A DNA stretch of 64,000 nt from Streptomyces lydicus (GCF_001729485.1 NZ_CP017157.1:4216001-4280000); one strand, 5' to 3'. Numbered from the stretch's first letter, positions 15,706 through 25,132 are shown. The notes: a model not told the origin generated them from the sequence alone. A program made the numbers and translations.

Positions 15706-16012
15706 TGGCCATCCGGCCTGCGGGAACGACTGCTGGTATGGGTGATCTGGAGATCATCGCGGCATCCTGCGACAACCGTCACTCGCGAACTCATCACTCC
15801 TGCATCGCCTGTGCGATCCACAGATTCCCCTCAAGCCAAGGGTCACGCATGCGGTCGGTGCCGAATCCGGGCTGCGGATCGACCAGTGCGGTCGCGGCGC
15901 GCGCGGGCCGGGCCGTTGCTGTACGGCCCATATCGCGGCAGCGAACAGCGTCCAGGCGACGGCGTATCCCGCCGGCAGGCGGCTGGGGCATGGCGTGGAG
16001 CGACGGTTGCGC

Positions 16013-16792
16013 TCATGAGTGTGCGGGCCCTGCGGTGGCCGTGGGATGTTCGTGATGTCCGGGCTGCGGGCGGTGCAGTTCCACGAACGGCCGGCCCTCG
16101 GCCGTCCATCGGCCGGTCAGGAGCCACCCCGCGGCCTCGGCGGCAGACAGCAGGGCGGTGGTGCCGAGGCGGGCCCAGGCAAAGGGGCGGCCGTGCCGAC
16201 CGTGTGCGTCCTCGAGGCGGACGGTGAGGTGCTCGTCCACGTCGTGCGGGGCGGCCTCGGCCAGCAGGCGCCCGCCGGGCGCGACCACCGCGCGGAGGCG
16301 GACGAGGAGAGCGACCGGGTCGCCACCGATGCCGACGTTGCCGTCCATCAGCAACACGGTGCCCCAGCGGCCTTCCCCCGGCAGGCGGTCGAAGACGGAC
16401 CGGCGCACGGCAGCACCTCCGTGTTGTCTGGTCCGGGCCACTGCGGCCGGGCTGACGTCCACGCCCAGCGCCCGTATGCCGCGGGCGGCCAGGCCCGCCA
16501 CCAGACGTCCCGGTCCGCAGCCGACGTCGAGAACGGGGCCGGTGCAGCGGTGCAGAACGCCGGTGTCGGCGGCGTCGGGGGTGGCGCACCAGCGCTCGAC
16601 GTCCAGCGGCAGCAAGTCCTCTGCCTTCCCGGTGCCGTCCGGATGGGCCGGGGGTGACAGGCGGCGCAAGAAGAGCGGGCCACGGCCGGTGCGCAGGGCA
16701 TGGGCGTAGGGGTCGTCCGTCCACGGCTTGCCCGGGCGGGCTGTCGTCCACTCGGCGAGGGCAAGGTCCGTCCCGCTTGCCGTGCCGCTCAC
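16013..16792 (-). CDS. class I SAM-dependent methyltransferase, 259 aa
   Basis: ATG 16792 overlaps the stop of the upstream gene by four bases, indicating translational coupling. The SAM-binding motif I is GPVLDVGCGPGRLVAGLAAR (residues ~86-105). Motif II is RALGVDVSPAAVARTRQHGG, and TVLLMDGNVGIGG with the following LRAVVAPGGRLLAEA supply motifs III and IV. It transfers a methyl group in the cytosol to an unknown acceptor. It is the last gene of a run containing DUF2064 and a GT2, so a glycan or lipid-linked substrate is plausible. Confidence 0.82.
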   Translation of the reverse strand: MSGTASGTDLALAEWTTARPGKPWTDDPYAHALRTGRGPLFLRRLSPPAHPDGTGKAEDLLPLDVERWCATPDAADTGVLHRCTGPVLDVGCGPGRLVAGLAARGIRALGVDVSPAAVARTRQHGGAAVRRSVFDRLPGEGRWGTVLLMDGNVGIGGDPVALLVRLRAVVAPGGRLLAEAAPHDVDEHLTVRLEDAHGRHGRPFAWARLGTTALLSAAEAAGWLLTGRWTAEGRPFVELHRPQPGHHEHPTATAGPAHS

Positions 16793-17445
16793 CGCCCCTC
16801 CTCAACAAGCGAGTTCAGGGTGGCGGCGAAGCGCGAGCCGGGCGGGCAGCAGGCGGCGACCGCGACGGCGTCGGCGGCGGTGTCCACATCGCGCAGCACC
16901 GGCAGGTCGCTTACGCTCAGCCCGGCCTCGACGAGTCGGCGCCGCTGCATCGCCCCGGTGCGGTCGGTGGACATCGGCACGCCCCGTACGAGGACCGCAG
17001 CGCGCGCAGGGTCGGCGAAACCCAGTGCCCAGAACCCACCGTCCGCGGCCGGCCCGAACCAGGCGTCGTGGCCGTCACGTCCGACACCCGTAAAGAGTTC
17101 CGTGGTCAGTTGAGGGGTGTCCATGCCGATCAGGAGGGCCGGTCCGCGGTCGCAGTGGCCGAAGGCGGCAGCGATCCGCTCGTCCAAGCCGCCGGAGCCC
17201 TGGGACACAAGGTCGAAGCCGGGCGGCAGCCAGGGGCCGGGAACACCGTCGAGAACAAGGATGCGACGCCGGACGGGGGCCTTGAGCGCCGTGTGCAGGG
17301 TGTCGGCGAGGGCCGCCTCGGCCAGAGCGGCTGCCTCCTGGTGTGTGTAGGGCGGGGTGAGTCGGGTCTTGACCCGCCCCGGGACGGGCTCCTTGGCGAT
17401 GACCAGCAGGGTGGCGGGCCCTGTGGCCGGGGGCCGGGCGCTCAT
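16789..17445 (-). CDS. DUF2064 / TIGR04282-type putative nucleotidyl- or glycosyltransferase, 218 aa
   Basis: The start is ATG 17445. The N-terminus LLVIAKEPVPGRVKTRLTPP is the signature of the DUF2064 (glycosyltransferase-A-fold) family, and LLIGMDTPQLT near residue 105 is the conserved D-x-P-Q block. Some relatives are linked to arsenosugar synthesis. In Streptomyces the family often sits beside GT2 enzymes, as here. Its ends overlap the neighbours by four bases on both sides, so the three genes are very likely one operon. Confidence 0.8.
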   Translation of the reverse strand: MSARPPATGPATLLVIAKEPVPGRVKTRLTPPYTHQEAAALAEAALADTLHTALKAPVRRRILVLDGVPGPWLPPGFDLVSQGSGGLDERIAAAFGHCDRGPALLIGMDTPQLTTELFTGVGRDGHDAWFGPAADGGFWALGFADPARAAVLVRGVPMSTDRTGAMQRRRLVEAGLSVSDLPVLRDVDTAADAVAVAACCPPGSRFAATLNSLVEEGR

Positions 17446-18170
17446 CTTCCGGTTCCCGGGGTGGTCGCCGCGGACACCGGGGCAGCGGCGGGCCGCTCGG
17501 CGAGGACGGCGCGCATGTCCCGAACTGCGTGCCAGGTGCCGAGCCAGGTGCCGGTGACTTTCGAGCGGCCCGTGCGGGGGCGGTACGGCACCTCCGTCTC
17601 CGCCACCCGCCAGCCTGCGTCGGCGGCGCGGACCACCATCTGCAGCGGGTAGCCGGAGCGCCGGTCGGTCAGGTCAAGGGCGAGCAGGGACTCGCGGCGG
17701 GCGGCACGCATGGGACCGAGGTCGTGCAACCGCAGGCCGGTGCGTTGGCGGATCAGGCGGGCCAGTTCCAGATTGGCCAGACGGGCGTGCAGTGGCCAGG
17801 CACGGCGTGTGACGGGCCTGCGACGGCCCAGCACGAGGTCGGCGGAGCCGTCGCGGACGGGCCCGGCGACGGAGGGCAGAAGCGTGGGGTCGAGGGACGC
17901 GTCGCAGTCGCAGAAGCAGACGACATCGGCCGTGGCGGCGGTCAGACCCGCGTGGCAGGCGGCGCCGAAGCCGCGCCGCGGCTCGTGGACGACATGCGCC
18001 CCGAGGGTACGGGCGATGTCCGCGGAGCTGTCGGTGGAGCCGTTGTCGACGACGATCGCGCGCCAGCCCGAGGGGATGCGGTCCAGCACCCACGGCAGGG
18101 CCTCGGCCTCGTCGAGGCAGGGCAGCACCACGTCCACAGGGGCAGGCGAAGAGGGAGATGTTTCGATCAC
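17442..18170 (-). CDS. family 2 glycosyltransferase, 242 aa
   Basis: GTG 18170 (MIETSPSSPAPVDVVLPCLD) is chosen because the upstream AGGGTGAG is well placed; GTG 18179 is possible. GT-A features are visible: VVLPCLDEAEALPWVLDRIP, then AIVVDNGSTDSSADIAR, and the metal-binding CFCDCDASLDP near residue 90. It probably transfers a sugar from a nucleotide- or prenyl-linked donor at the cytosolic face. It forms the head of a tight three-gene operon with the DUF2064 and methyltransferase genes. Confidence 0.82.
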   Translation of the reverse strand: MIETSPSSPAPVDVVLPCLDEAEALPWVLDRIPSGWRAIVVDNGSTDSSADIARTLGAHVVHEPRRGFGAACHAGLTAATADVVCFCDCDASLDPTLLPSVAGPVRDGSADLVLGRRRPVTRRAWPLHARLANLELARLIRQRTGLRLHDLGPMRAARRESLLALDLTDRRSGYPLQMVVRAADAGWRVAETEVPYRPRTGRSKVTGTWLGTWHAVRDMRAVLAERPAAAPVSAATTPGTGR

Positions 18171-18283
18171 CTCACTCACCCTACGGACGCGAAACGGGCG
18201 AAAGGGATTTGATGGCCTTACGGATCGCTGACGCCCGCCGCGGCTCCCACCGACGGCCGAACGCGGGTGTGAGACTCGGCGCC

Positions 18284-18881
18284 GTGAAACGCATACTCGT
18301 CGTGGACGACGACCCACCGCCTCCGAGGTCGTCACCGGCTACTACCTGGACCGGGGGGCTTCGCCGTCGATGTGGCTGCCGACGGTCCCACCGCCGCGGC
18401 CCGCGCCGCCGCCCAGCCGTCCGACCTGGTGGTGCTGGACCTGATGCTGCCCGGCATGGACGGGCTGGAGGTCTGCCGCCGCAGCCGCGAAAACGGCCCG
18501 CTCCCGGTCATCATGCTCACGGCGCGCGGCACGGGAGGACCGCATCCTCGGCCTGGGGCCGGGGCGGACGACTACCTCATCCAAACCGTTCAGCCCGCGC
18601 GAACTCGTACTCCGGGCGCAGTTGGTGCTGCGCCGTGCCGGAGCACGGGCCGCAGTCCAGAGGGCACCGGCCGAGTCCCGGGTGCGCGCCGGCCCCCTCG
18701 CCTTGAACCCCAAGGCTCGCCGCACCAGCCGCCACGGCACCGAGCTCGCCGAACCGGGCCGCGAATTCGCTGCCACCAGCGCGAAGCTCGCCCCATCCCG
18801 GGAGCGGGGGAGCCCTGGAGGAGGAGGCATGGTGAACGACCCGGGCGTCTACCGTGCCCGTATCCGCGCGGAGGCGAGCGC
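18284..18881 (+). pseudogene. OmpR-family response regulator, multiply frameshifted
   Basis: GTG 18284 begins KRILVVDDDP with the acidic pocket. After a frameshift the receiver continues FAVDVAADGPTAAARAAA and LVVLDLMLPGMDGLEVC with the phosphoacceptor Asp. A further frameshift follows VIMLTARGT, before AGADDYL and the degraded KPFSPREL linker. The DNA-binding domain is only vaguely traceable after that. At least three indels make it a pseudogene. It lies just before a histidine kinase fragment in the same direction. Confidence 0.7.
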
Positions 18882-19255
18882 ATGAGCGACATGGTCGGCG
18901 GCCTCTTCGAACTGTCCCGAATGCAGGCCGGCGTGCCCACCCTGAACGCTCTCCGGATGCCGGTCCACGACCTGGTTGGCGACGCGCTCGCGGGCGCCGA
19001 CTCCCTGATCAAGGAGCACGGTGTACGGATCGTCGGCGACGGGGTCGAGCCCGTCCCCGTCGATGTCGACGGCCGCAGGATGTCCCGCGTCCTGGCCAAC
19101 CAGCTCGTCTACGCGATCCACCGGGCGCCCAGCGACGGCATGGTCAGGATCTCCGCCCGCCAGGAGGCGGACGGCGTCGTCGTATCGGTGACCTGTGGCT
19201 GTGGCGGCGTTCCCCCGGAGGACCTGCCCCGTTGGGCCGGCGTTCCGGCCGGAGG
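18882..19255 (+). pseudogene. sensor histidine kinase fragment (ATPase part, truncated both ends)
   Basis: From ATG 18882 the frame reads MVGGLFELSRMQAGVPTL, then VRIVGDGVEPVPVDVDGRRM, and SRVLANQLVYAIHRAP. This is the region after the phosphoacceptor His and the N-box of a HATPase domain. The N-box Asn is replaced (Q/V-YAIH) and the G-boxes are missing. The sensor and membrane part is absent, and the 3' end stops where the convergent epimerase begins. With the response regulator it is the relic of a two-component system. Confidence 0.65.
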
Positions 19256-19262
19256 GGAAGCG

Positions 19263-20315
19263 TCAGCCGGCTCGCAGCGAGGCCGTCGCGAACTCCGCCA
19301 TTCCCTCCCCGAACGCGACCTCCGGCTTCCAGCCCAGTTCGTCGCGCAGCCTGCACGAGGAGGCGGTGATGTGGCGGACGTCGCCGAGCCGGTACTCGCC
19401 CGTGACGACCGGCGTCCGCCCGCCGTGCGCCTCGGCCAGGGCGGCGGCCATCTCACCCACCGTGTGCGGCTCGCCGCTGCCGACGTTGTACGCCCGCATG
19501 GCTCCCTCCGGCAGACCGGGCAGACCGTCCAGAGCCGCGAGGTTGGCCCCGGATACGTCCCGTACATGGACGAAGTCCCGCCGCTGGCCACCGTCCTCGA
19601 ACACCCGCGGTGCCTCACCGCGCTCCAGCGCGGACCGGAACAGCGAGGCGACCCCGGCGTACGGGGTGTCACGCGGCATCCCGGGCCCGTACACGTTGTG
19701 GTAGCGCAATGCGGCCACCCGCCCGCCGACGGCGCGCGCCCACGCGAAGGCGAGGTGCTCCTGCGCGAGTTTGGTGCTGGCGTAGACGTTACGCGGATCG
19801 AGCGGGGCGTCCTCGGCCACCATGCCGGGCGCGAGCGGCTCACCGCACGTCGGGCAGGGCGGCTCGAAGTGCCCTGCCTCCAGGTCGGCCACCGTGCGCG
19901 GCCCCGGCCGGACGACACCGTGCCGTCGGCACTCATAGCGTCCTTCTCCGTAGACCACCATCGAACTCGCCAGCACCAGCCGCCGCACCCCGGCCTCGGC
20001 CATGCCGGCCAGCAGCACCGCGGTACCCAGGTCGTTGCAGCCCACGTAGGCGGGGGCGTCGGCGCAGTCCTTGCCGAGCCCGACCATCGCCGCCTGATGG
20101 CAGACGGCGTCCACACCCTGCACGGCCTCGGCCACGGCCACCGCGTCGCGGACGTCCGCATGCCGCCAGTCCACCCCGTCGGGGATCGGCGGGGGCGTGC
20201 GGTGGGCGGCAGGCAGCAGCGCGTCGAGCACGCGCACCTCGTGCCCGGCGCCTCTGAGGGCGGTGACGACGTGCGAGCCGATGAAGCCCGCACCTCCGGT
20301 GACCAGGATCAACAT
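19263..20315 (-). CDS. NAD-dependent epimerase/dehydratase (extended SDR), 350 aa
   Basis: ATG 20315 opens directly with the NAD-binding motif LVTGGAGFIGSHVVTAL (GxxGxxG). The active-site Tyr and Lys are in NVYASTKLAQEHLAF near residue 165, with LASSMVVYGEG supplying the Ser/Thr region. Length and motifs match the UDP-glucose 4-epimerase / dTDP-sugar dehydratase group. It also carries a CPTCGEPL insertion that may bind metal. It probably modifies a nucleotide sugar used by the neighbouring glycosyltransferases. Confidence 0.85.
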   Translation of the reverse strand: MLILVTGGAGFIGSHVVTALRGAGHEVRVLDALLPAAHRTPPPIPDGVDWRHADVRDAVAVAEAVQGVDAVCHQAAMVGLGKDCADAPAYVGCNDLGTAVLLAGMAEAGVRRLVLASSMVVYGEGRYECRRHGVVRPGPRTVADLEAGHFEPPCPTCGEPLAPGMVAEDAPLDPRNVYASTKLAQEHLAFAWARAVGGRVAALRYHNVYGPGMPRDTPYAGVASLFRSALERGEAPRVFEDGGQRRDFVHVRDVSGANLAALDGLPGLPEGAMRAYNVGSGEPHTVGEMAAALAEAHGGRTPVVTGEYRLGDVRHITASSCRLRDELGWKPEVAFGEGMAEFATASLRAG

Positions 20316-20476
20316 GCCACCGACCGTACGGCCACGGGCCCGCCCCGTGACCGTACGACGCGGGAGCGTCAGGGGTTTGTAATCCTTCCCGCCGCAGGCC
20401 GAGCGTCGCCGGGCTGTGCGGCATCACCGCTAGGACCCCCGTAAGACGGCCCGACAGGCGGGAGCCGCGGACGCAC

Positions 20477-20887
20477 CTACGAACGTGGCCGCCGACGGCC
20501 GCGGCGGATCCCCCGCGCGGCCAGTACGAGGGCCGTGACCGTCGCCACTGCCGCCAGTGTGAGCAGCCAGTTGCGCGGATAGTCCAGCGGCAGAACCGAG
20601 GAGTTGGCCGGTTTCCCCGGGCGTAGCAGCACCGGCAGGGCGACCACCGTCAGAGCGCCCGCCACCAGCAGGGCTCCCCGGACCGGCCCGCGCGCACCGC
20701 CGCGGACCAGCACCAGCCCGATGAGCAGCACCGACGGCGCGATCAGCGCGTCGTGCAGCACCACCGCCCCGCCGAGCCAGACCAGAACACCCGTCAGGTC
20801 GGGCACCTCCCACAGCAGGGAGGCCCCGACGCCCATCAGCGTCAGACCGGCCGCCCCGGTGAGCACCCGCGCCACGCTCGTCCTCAT
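20477..20887 (-). CDS. small membrane protein, 136 aa
   Basis: ATG 20887 overlaps the stop of the upstream molybdopterin oxidoreductase gene (ATGA), so the two are coupled. The product has about four hydrophobic segments: VLTGAAGLTLMGVGASLLW, VLVWLGGAVVLHDALIAP, ALLVAGALTVVALPVLL and LLTLAAVATVTALVLA. It ends with a very basic tail rich in Arg. It may help assemble or anchor the neighbouring redox protein. No domain function is known to me. Confidence 0.7.
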   Translation of the reverse strand: MRTSVARVLTGAAGLTLMGVGASLLWEVPDLTGVLVWLGGAVVLHDALIAPSVLLIGLVLVRGGARGPVRGALLVAGALTVVALPVLLRPGKPANSSVLPLDYPRNWLLTLAAVATVTALVLAARGIRRGRRRPRS

Positions 20888-22059
20888 GACAGCACCTCCA
20901 GTCGGCCGACCCACTTGGTCTGCAGCACGCCGGGCCGGTTCGGGGCGATCAGACGGACCGGGTATCCGTGGTCGGGGGAGAGTTCCTCGCCGTTGAGGCG
21001 CAGAGCGAGCAGGGTCAGTGAATCGTGGGCGTGCTCATGCCCCATCTCGGAGACCCGGTAGCCGCCCCGCGTCTGCAGCGAGACCACGCGTACGCGGGCG
21101 TGCGGCGGAGCACCCGCACGTTCCAGGAGGTCCATGACCCGCACGCCCGTCCAGTGCGCAGACTTGCTCCACCCCTCCACGCAGGCGATCGGCAGCTCCA
21201 CCTCGTGCTGCGGCAGGCCCCGCAGCTCATCCAGCGTCAGCGTGTAGGGCTGCGGCCCGGCGACCGTAAGGCGGTAGCGCTCGGCCGGAATCAGCCCGAC
21301 TCCGGCCGCGGCAGCGGTGCGGTTGACCGGCAGACCCTGCGGGCCGTGGTCCGGATGGCGGGGTGCGAGCAGGGTGAGGTCCTTCAGCGGGGTGAAGGAC
21401 TGGCCCACGGTGGTCACGGTGACCGCACCGACCGCCCCTGCCACCGCGGCCAGCAGTGAGCGCCGGCTGGGCGCATCCTCCTCGGACAGGGCCAGGGTGC
21501 CCGCGGACCGCCGACTCCAGTGGGCCCGGATCTCGGGGGCCTTGACCGCGAGGTGCAGTACGAGCGATCCGGCCACCAGCCAGGCCACGGCGTAGTGCAC
21601 CGGGACGAAGGAGAACGGCCACGGATACCACTGCGCGGTGTTCAGCAGGCCGGTGGCCACTTCGAAGACCGCCGCGGCCACCAGCACGGCCACCGACAAC
21701 CGCTCCAGGGCGTGCCGCACCGACCGCACCGGCGGCCAGGCGAACAGCCGTGGGTACACCGTCCACAACTTTGCCAGCAGCAGTGGAATCGCCGCGATGC
21801 CTGAGGCGACGTGCAGCCCCTGCGTGAGCCGGTAGCCCCACTCCGGGCGGCTCGGCAGGTCATCGGCCAGCCACCCGGGCGGATGCTGCCACGCATGGCT
21901 GATCAGACCGGTCACAAAGCACACCATGAAGGCGAGGCCGAGCCACCGCCCGATCGAGGTCGCCGTGCGGGCGTCATGCAACCTGCCCTTGAACGCCGGC
22001 GGGAACAAGAGTGATCTCATGCCTCCCATCCCAGCCGCGGCAAGGCCGGTGCGGAACAC
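20884..22059 (-). CDS. membrane molybdopterin-dependent oxidoreductase (sulfite-oxidase-fold), 391 aa
   Basis: GTG 22059 follows AAGGGAGTCAG. The N-terminal ~190 residues carry several membrane helices resembling a cytochrome-b561/YedZ-like unit (AFMVCFVTGLISHAW, HVASGIAAIPLLLAKLW, HYAVAWLVAGSLVLHLAV). After RRSLLAAVAGAVG comes the Mo-pterin domain, whose ligand Cys lies in VELPIACVEGWSKSAHWTG. DHGYPVRLIAPNRPG is also conserved. It probably transfers electrons at the outer face of the membrane; the substrate is unknown. Fusion of the membrane part and the Mo domain in one chain is common in actinobacteria. Confidence 0.82.
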   Translation of the reverse strand: MFRTGLAAAGMGGMRSLLFPPAFKGRLHDARTATSIGRWLGLAFMVCFVTGLISHAWQHPPGWLADDLPSRPEWGYRLTQGLHVASGIAAIPLLLAKLWTVYPRLFAWPPVRSVRHALERLSVAVLVAAAVFEVATGLLNTAQWYPWPFSFVPVHYAVAWLVAGSLVLHLAVKAPEIRAHWSRRSAGTLALSEEDAPSRRSLLAAVAGAVGAVTVTTVGQSFTPLKDLTLLAPRHPDHGPQGLPVNRTAAAAGVGLIPAERYRLTVAGPQPYTLTLDELRGLPQHEVELPIACVEGWSKSAHWTGVRVMDLLERAGAPPHARVRVVSLQTRGGYRVSEMGHEHAHDSLTLLALRLNGEELSPDHGYPVRLIAPNRPGVLQTKWVGRLEVLS

Positions 22060-22292
22060 CTGACTCCCTTACGAAACAGGGACGTCCAAGTCTTGGGCCG
22101 ACCTGCTGGCACGGCCGCCGATGCCTGGCCGAACGTGGCTCGCCCTGCAGCCACTACCTGCCTGAGGGTCACGGGCGCGCCGCCGACACCCGTCAGCTCC
22201 GAAGCGCTTTCAGAGGCACCGGCTCATGACGAGAGCCTGACGTCGGCGGGCCGATCCGGGCCCCCGGCCCGCGCGGACCCTACGGTGAGGGT

Positions 22293-23717
22293 GTGCCCTC
22301 CTCGCCGCCCACGCGCTCCCGGCCCCCCTTGCCTGAGCCCGCCGCCCCGGACACCGGGCCCCCGAAGCCCGACAGCGGCCGCCGCCTCGACCTCGCCGCC
22401 GGCGGCGCTGCCTTCGCGCTCTTCGCGGTGGTCGCGAGCATCGGGGCGTATCTGCTGAGCCGCAGCCCGTCCCTGCACGTGGGCTGGCCGCCACTGATGG
22501 CCGACTGGGGTCCGCACCTGGGCCCCGGCACCCCGACCGCGGTGGCCGTGGCCGCCCTGGTCGTCGGCTACGGCCCCCGACTGGCCGAGCGGCTGCCGTG
22601 GCGGGCGATCCCGTGGGCCGTCTGGGCGGCGGCCATGGCATGGACGTGGTCGTTGGCTCTGGTCGACGGCTGGCAGCGCGGCGTCGCGGGCCGGTTGACC
22701 CGACCCGGTGAATACCTCCGCGGGGTCGACCGGTTCCAGCACTTCAGCAGCACCGTGCACGACTTCACCGGCCACATCCTCATCAACTCGCCCTCCAACT
22801 GGGGGACTCACATCGCAGGTCACCCGATCGGGGCCGTACTGACCTTCGTGGGACTCGACCGGATCGGCCTGGGCGGCGGCGCCTGGGGTGGGGTCTTCTG
22901 CATCACCGTGGGCAGTTCGGCAGCGGCCGCCGTACTGGTGACCCTGCGCCTGCTGGCCGGTGAAGGCCGGGCGCGGGCGGCCGCACCCTTCCTCGTACTG
23001 GCCCCGGGCGCGGTCTGGGTCGGGGTGTCCGCCGACGGCTACTTCACGGCGGTCGCCGCCTGGGCACTGGCCCTGCTCACCCTGGCGTCCACCCGAACTC
23101 GTGGGTGGTGGACGGCAGTTGCCGCCTCGGCAAGCGGCCTGCTGCTCGGCGCGGCGGTCTACCTGTCGTACGGGCTGATCCTGCTGGCGATCCCGGTCCT
23201 CGCCGTACTGCTCTGCACCCGCAGGGCCCGGCCGCTGCTCTACGTCCTGCCCGCCTGCGCCGCCGTCGTCCTCGTCTTCACCCTCCTGGGCTTCAGCTGG
23301 TGGCAGGCGTACGGCCTGCTCAGGATCCGCTACTTTCAGGGGTACGGCGGGGTGCGCCCGTACGCGTACTGGATCTGGGGGAATCTGGGCGCGGTGCTGG
23401 CGCCCGCGGGCGTGGCCGCCGCGGCGGGGCTGCGCCGGGCGCTGGCGGCCGCACCCGGCGCCCTCCGGCAGTGGCGGCGGCGCGCCGACCCGCAGGAGGT
23501 GGCGGCCGTCGTGCTGCCCTGCGCCTTCCTGCTCGCCCTGCTGGCCGCCGACCTGTCCGGCATGAGCAAGGCGGAGGCCGAACGCATCTGGCTGCCCTTC
23601 ACATGGTGGCTGCCGGCGACCGCCGCGCTGCTGCCGGCCCGCGACCGCCGCGGCTGGCTGGCCGCTCAGGCGGCAACCGCCCTGCTTGTCAACCACCTGC
23701 TGTTGACCGACTGGTGA
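22293..23717 (+). CDS. polytopic GT-C-like membrane glycosyltransferase candidate, 474 aa
   Basis: The start is GTG 22293 after GGTGAGG. A Pro-rich leader precedes about ten to twelve transmembrane helices. A large early loop (about residues 140-180, WQRGVAGRLTRPGEYLRGVD...HDFTGHILINSPSNWGTH) contains the acidic and aromatic residues typical of lipid-phosphate-sugar-dependent GT-C enzymes. It is divergent from the molybdopterin gene and close to the GT2/epimerase genes. A role in adding a sugar to a cell-surface polymer is likely but inferred. Confidence 0.7.
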   Translation: MPSSPPTRSRPPLPEPAAPDTGPPKPDSGRRLDLAAGGAAFALFAVVASIGAYLLSRSPSLHVGWPPLMADWGPHLGPGTPTAVAVAALVVGYGPRLAERLPWRAIPWAVWAAAMAWTWSLALVDGWQRGVAGRLTRPGEYLRGVDRFQHFSSTVHDFTGHILINSPSNWGTHIAGHPIGAVLTFVGLDRIGLGGGAWGGVFCITVGSSAAAAVLVTLRLLAGEGRARAAAPFLVLAPGAVWVGVSADGYFTAVAAWALALLTLASTRTRGWWTAVAASASGLLLGAAVYLSYGLILLAIPVLAVLLCTRRARPLLYVLPACAAVVLVFTLLGFSWWQAYGLLRIRYFQGYGGVRPYAYWIWGNLGAVLAPAGVAAAAGLRRALAAAPGALRQWRRRADPQEVAAVVLPCAFLLALLAADLSGMSKAEAERIWLPFTWWLPATAALLPARDRRGWLAAQAATALLVNHLLLTDW

Positions 23718-24018
23718 CGCGCATACGGCCTGGTGCGTCGCGGCCGCCTCCGGGCGTACCGCCTTACCGGTCGCCCGAATTGGGCGTCCACTGCCGCAGC
23801 GTGGCGCCGGTATCCGCCTGCTGAGTCACCGACGAAGCGTTGACCTGGGCGTTCACTCTGGAGTGGGTGACGGGAATTGCACCGGGGCCGTGGTCCGCGG
23901 TGGACCGGCCCGGGGCCGTGATTTGCACAACAACTCGCAGAGGGCTGCCACCGGTCGGGGGACACCTCTGCCATCTCGGGAGTGCGCGGGCCTTGCCGCG
24001 TGCGCACGCTCGCTGACT
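23718..24018. other. intergenic region, no gene seen
   Basis: There are 300 bases between the membrane protein stop and the DUF1003 remnant. The open frames are compositional only. No clear operator or terminator was identified. Confidence 0.4.
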
Positions 24019-24405
24019 TCATGTCTGAGGTCGTCCCATTTCGCTGTTCATCTTGTCCCGGCTGGCCGCCAGAAGTTCTTGTGTCTGCCGCTCGATCTCT
24101 TCGGGATCCAGTCCCAGGGCGCGTCCCAGGCTCGTCGACCAGACCTCAGAGCGCACGCTGGCTTCGAAGTTGAGATCGGCGCGGATGGTGTCTCGTGCGG
24201 CCTGGCGATTCTGGCTGACCATGACGAACGTCGACAGGAAGATCGCCTCAAGACTGACGATCATGGTGAGGAGCCCGAACGGGAAGGGCTCAAAGACAGC
24301 GGCCTGCCCGAAGACCCCCTCGTTGATCACGATCCAGCCGGCGAACCACACCATGTGCACATAGACGAAGCCCATCGATCCCGCGAAGGCGGTGATCCTC
24401 GGACG
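24019..24405 (-). pseudogene. DUF1003 membrane protein, 5'-truncated
   Basis: The visible product runs RITAFAGSMGFVYVHMVWFA, then GVFGQAAVFEPFPFGLLTMI, SLEAIFLSTFVMVSQNRQ and a C-terminal coiled part ending at TGA 24019. These are the two membrane helices and conserved SxEAIFLSTFVM...QNR block of DUF1003. The usual ~40-residue N-terminus with a proper start is missing: the frame upstream reads into unrelated sequence shared with the divergent Sel1 gene. A start within the degraded region cannot be ruled out. Confidence 0.6.
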
Positions 24406-24565
24406 ATGACTTAGGGTTCCCCATGCAACTGGACGAGGGCCGAAGGGCAGCCGAGGCCGGGGACTGGGTATGCGGGGCACGCCTTCGTCCAGGCCGCAAT
24501 GGAGGGCAGTACGGAGGGTGCCGAGCTGGCGGTCCGGGTGACCGTCGAGCTCGTACCGCTGGCGG

Positions 24566-25132
24566 ATGGTGGGCGCCGAGGCCGGGCTTCCGGCCGGGCA
24601 GCGCACCTGTGGGCACATGTTGGTGAGGGGTCTGGGCGTTGCAGAGGACCGTGCGCGTGCCGCCGGGCTGTTCCGGGCGGCCTCCGAGGGCGGGGACGCC
24701 TACGGCGCGTTCAACCTCGCCCAGCTCGTCGATGACCCTGATGAGTGCCTGCGGCTGTTGGAGGTCGCCGCACGCGAGGGGATCGTCGCCGCCGGTGCCG
24801 TCCTCGCCGACCGGCTGTCCGCTCTGGACCGGGACGAGGAGGCGCTGGGCTGGTACGTCTGGGCGGCCCAGCGCGGGCACATGGGGGCGATGAACGCCGC
24901 CGCCTGCTGGTACCGCGATGGCTTTGGCGCCACGCCGGACCCGGTGCAGGCAGTGCGCTGGTTCTTCGTGATGCTCGCCCACGGTGACGGAGACGGCATC
25001 CACGAGGCGATCCAGCTGGCGAAGGCCGGGGTCCTGGACGAGGAGCAGATCCGCGACGCCGGGCGGCTCGCCGGCGATCCCGGGGCGGCTGAGGCCCTGA
25101 TCGGCACGGTTCGGGGCGGCGGCCGAACCTGA
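24566..25132 (+). CDS. Sel1/TPR-like repeat protein, probably 5'-truncated, 188 aa
   Basis: From ATG 24566 the product shows Sel1-like repeats of ~36 residues: GLGVAEDRARAAGLFRAASE, GGDAYGAFNLAQLVDDPDE, DRDEEALGWYVWAAQRGHMG and DPVQAVRWFFVMLAHGDGDG. Such proteins are protein-protein scaffolds. No strong ribosome binding site precedes the ATG. The preceding 140 bases hold repeat-like fragments in other frames (MQLDEGRRAAEAGD), so the gene has probably lost its start to frameshifts. Partner and role are unknown. Confidence 0.6.
   Translation: MVGAEAGLPAGQRTCGHMLVRGLGVAEDRARAAGLFRAASEGGDAYGAFNLAQLVDDPDECLRLLEVAAREGIVAAGAVLADRLSALDRDEEALGWYVWAAQRGHMGAMNAAACWYRDGFGATPDPVQAVRWFFVMLAHGDGDGIHEAIQLAKAGVLDEEQIRDAGRLAGDPGAAEALIGTVRGGGRT

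Noticed and set aside
18372..20444. A 690-codon plus-strand frame through the kinase fragment and on over the epimerase
   Set aside because: Only residues of the kinase scrap are homologous; the rest is antisense to the intact epimerase.
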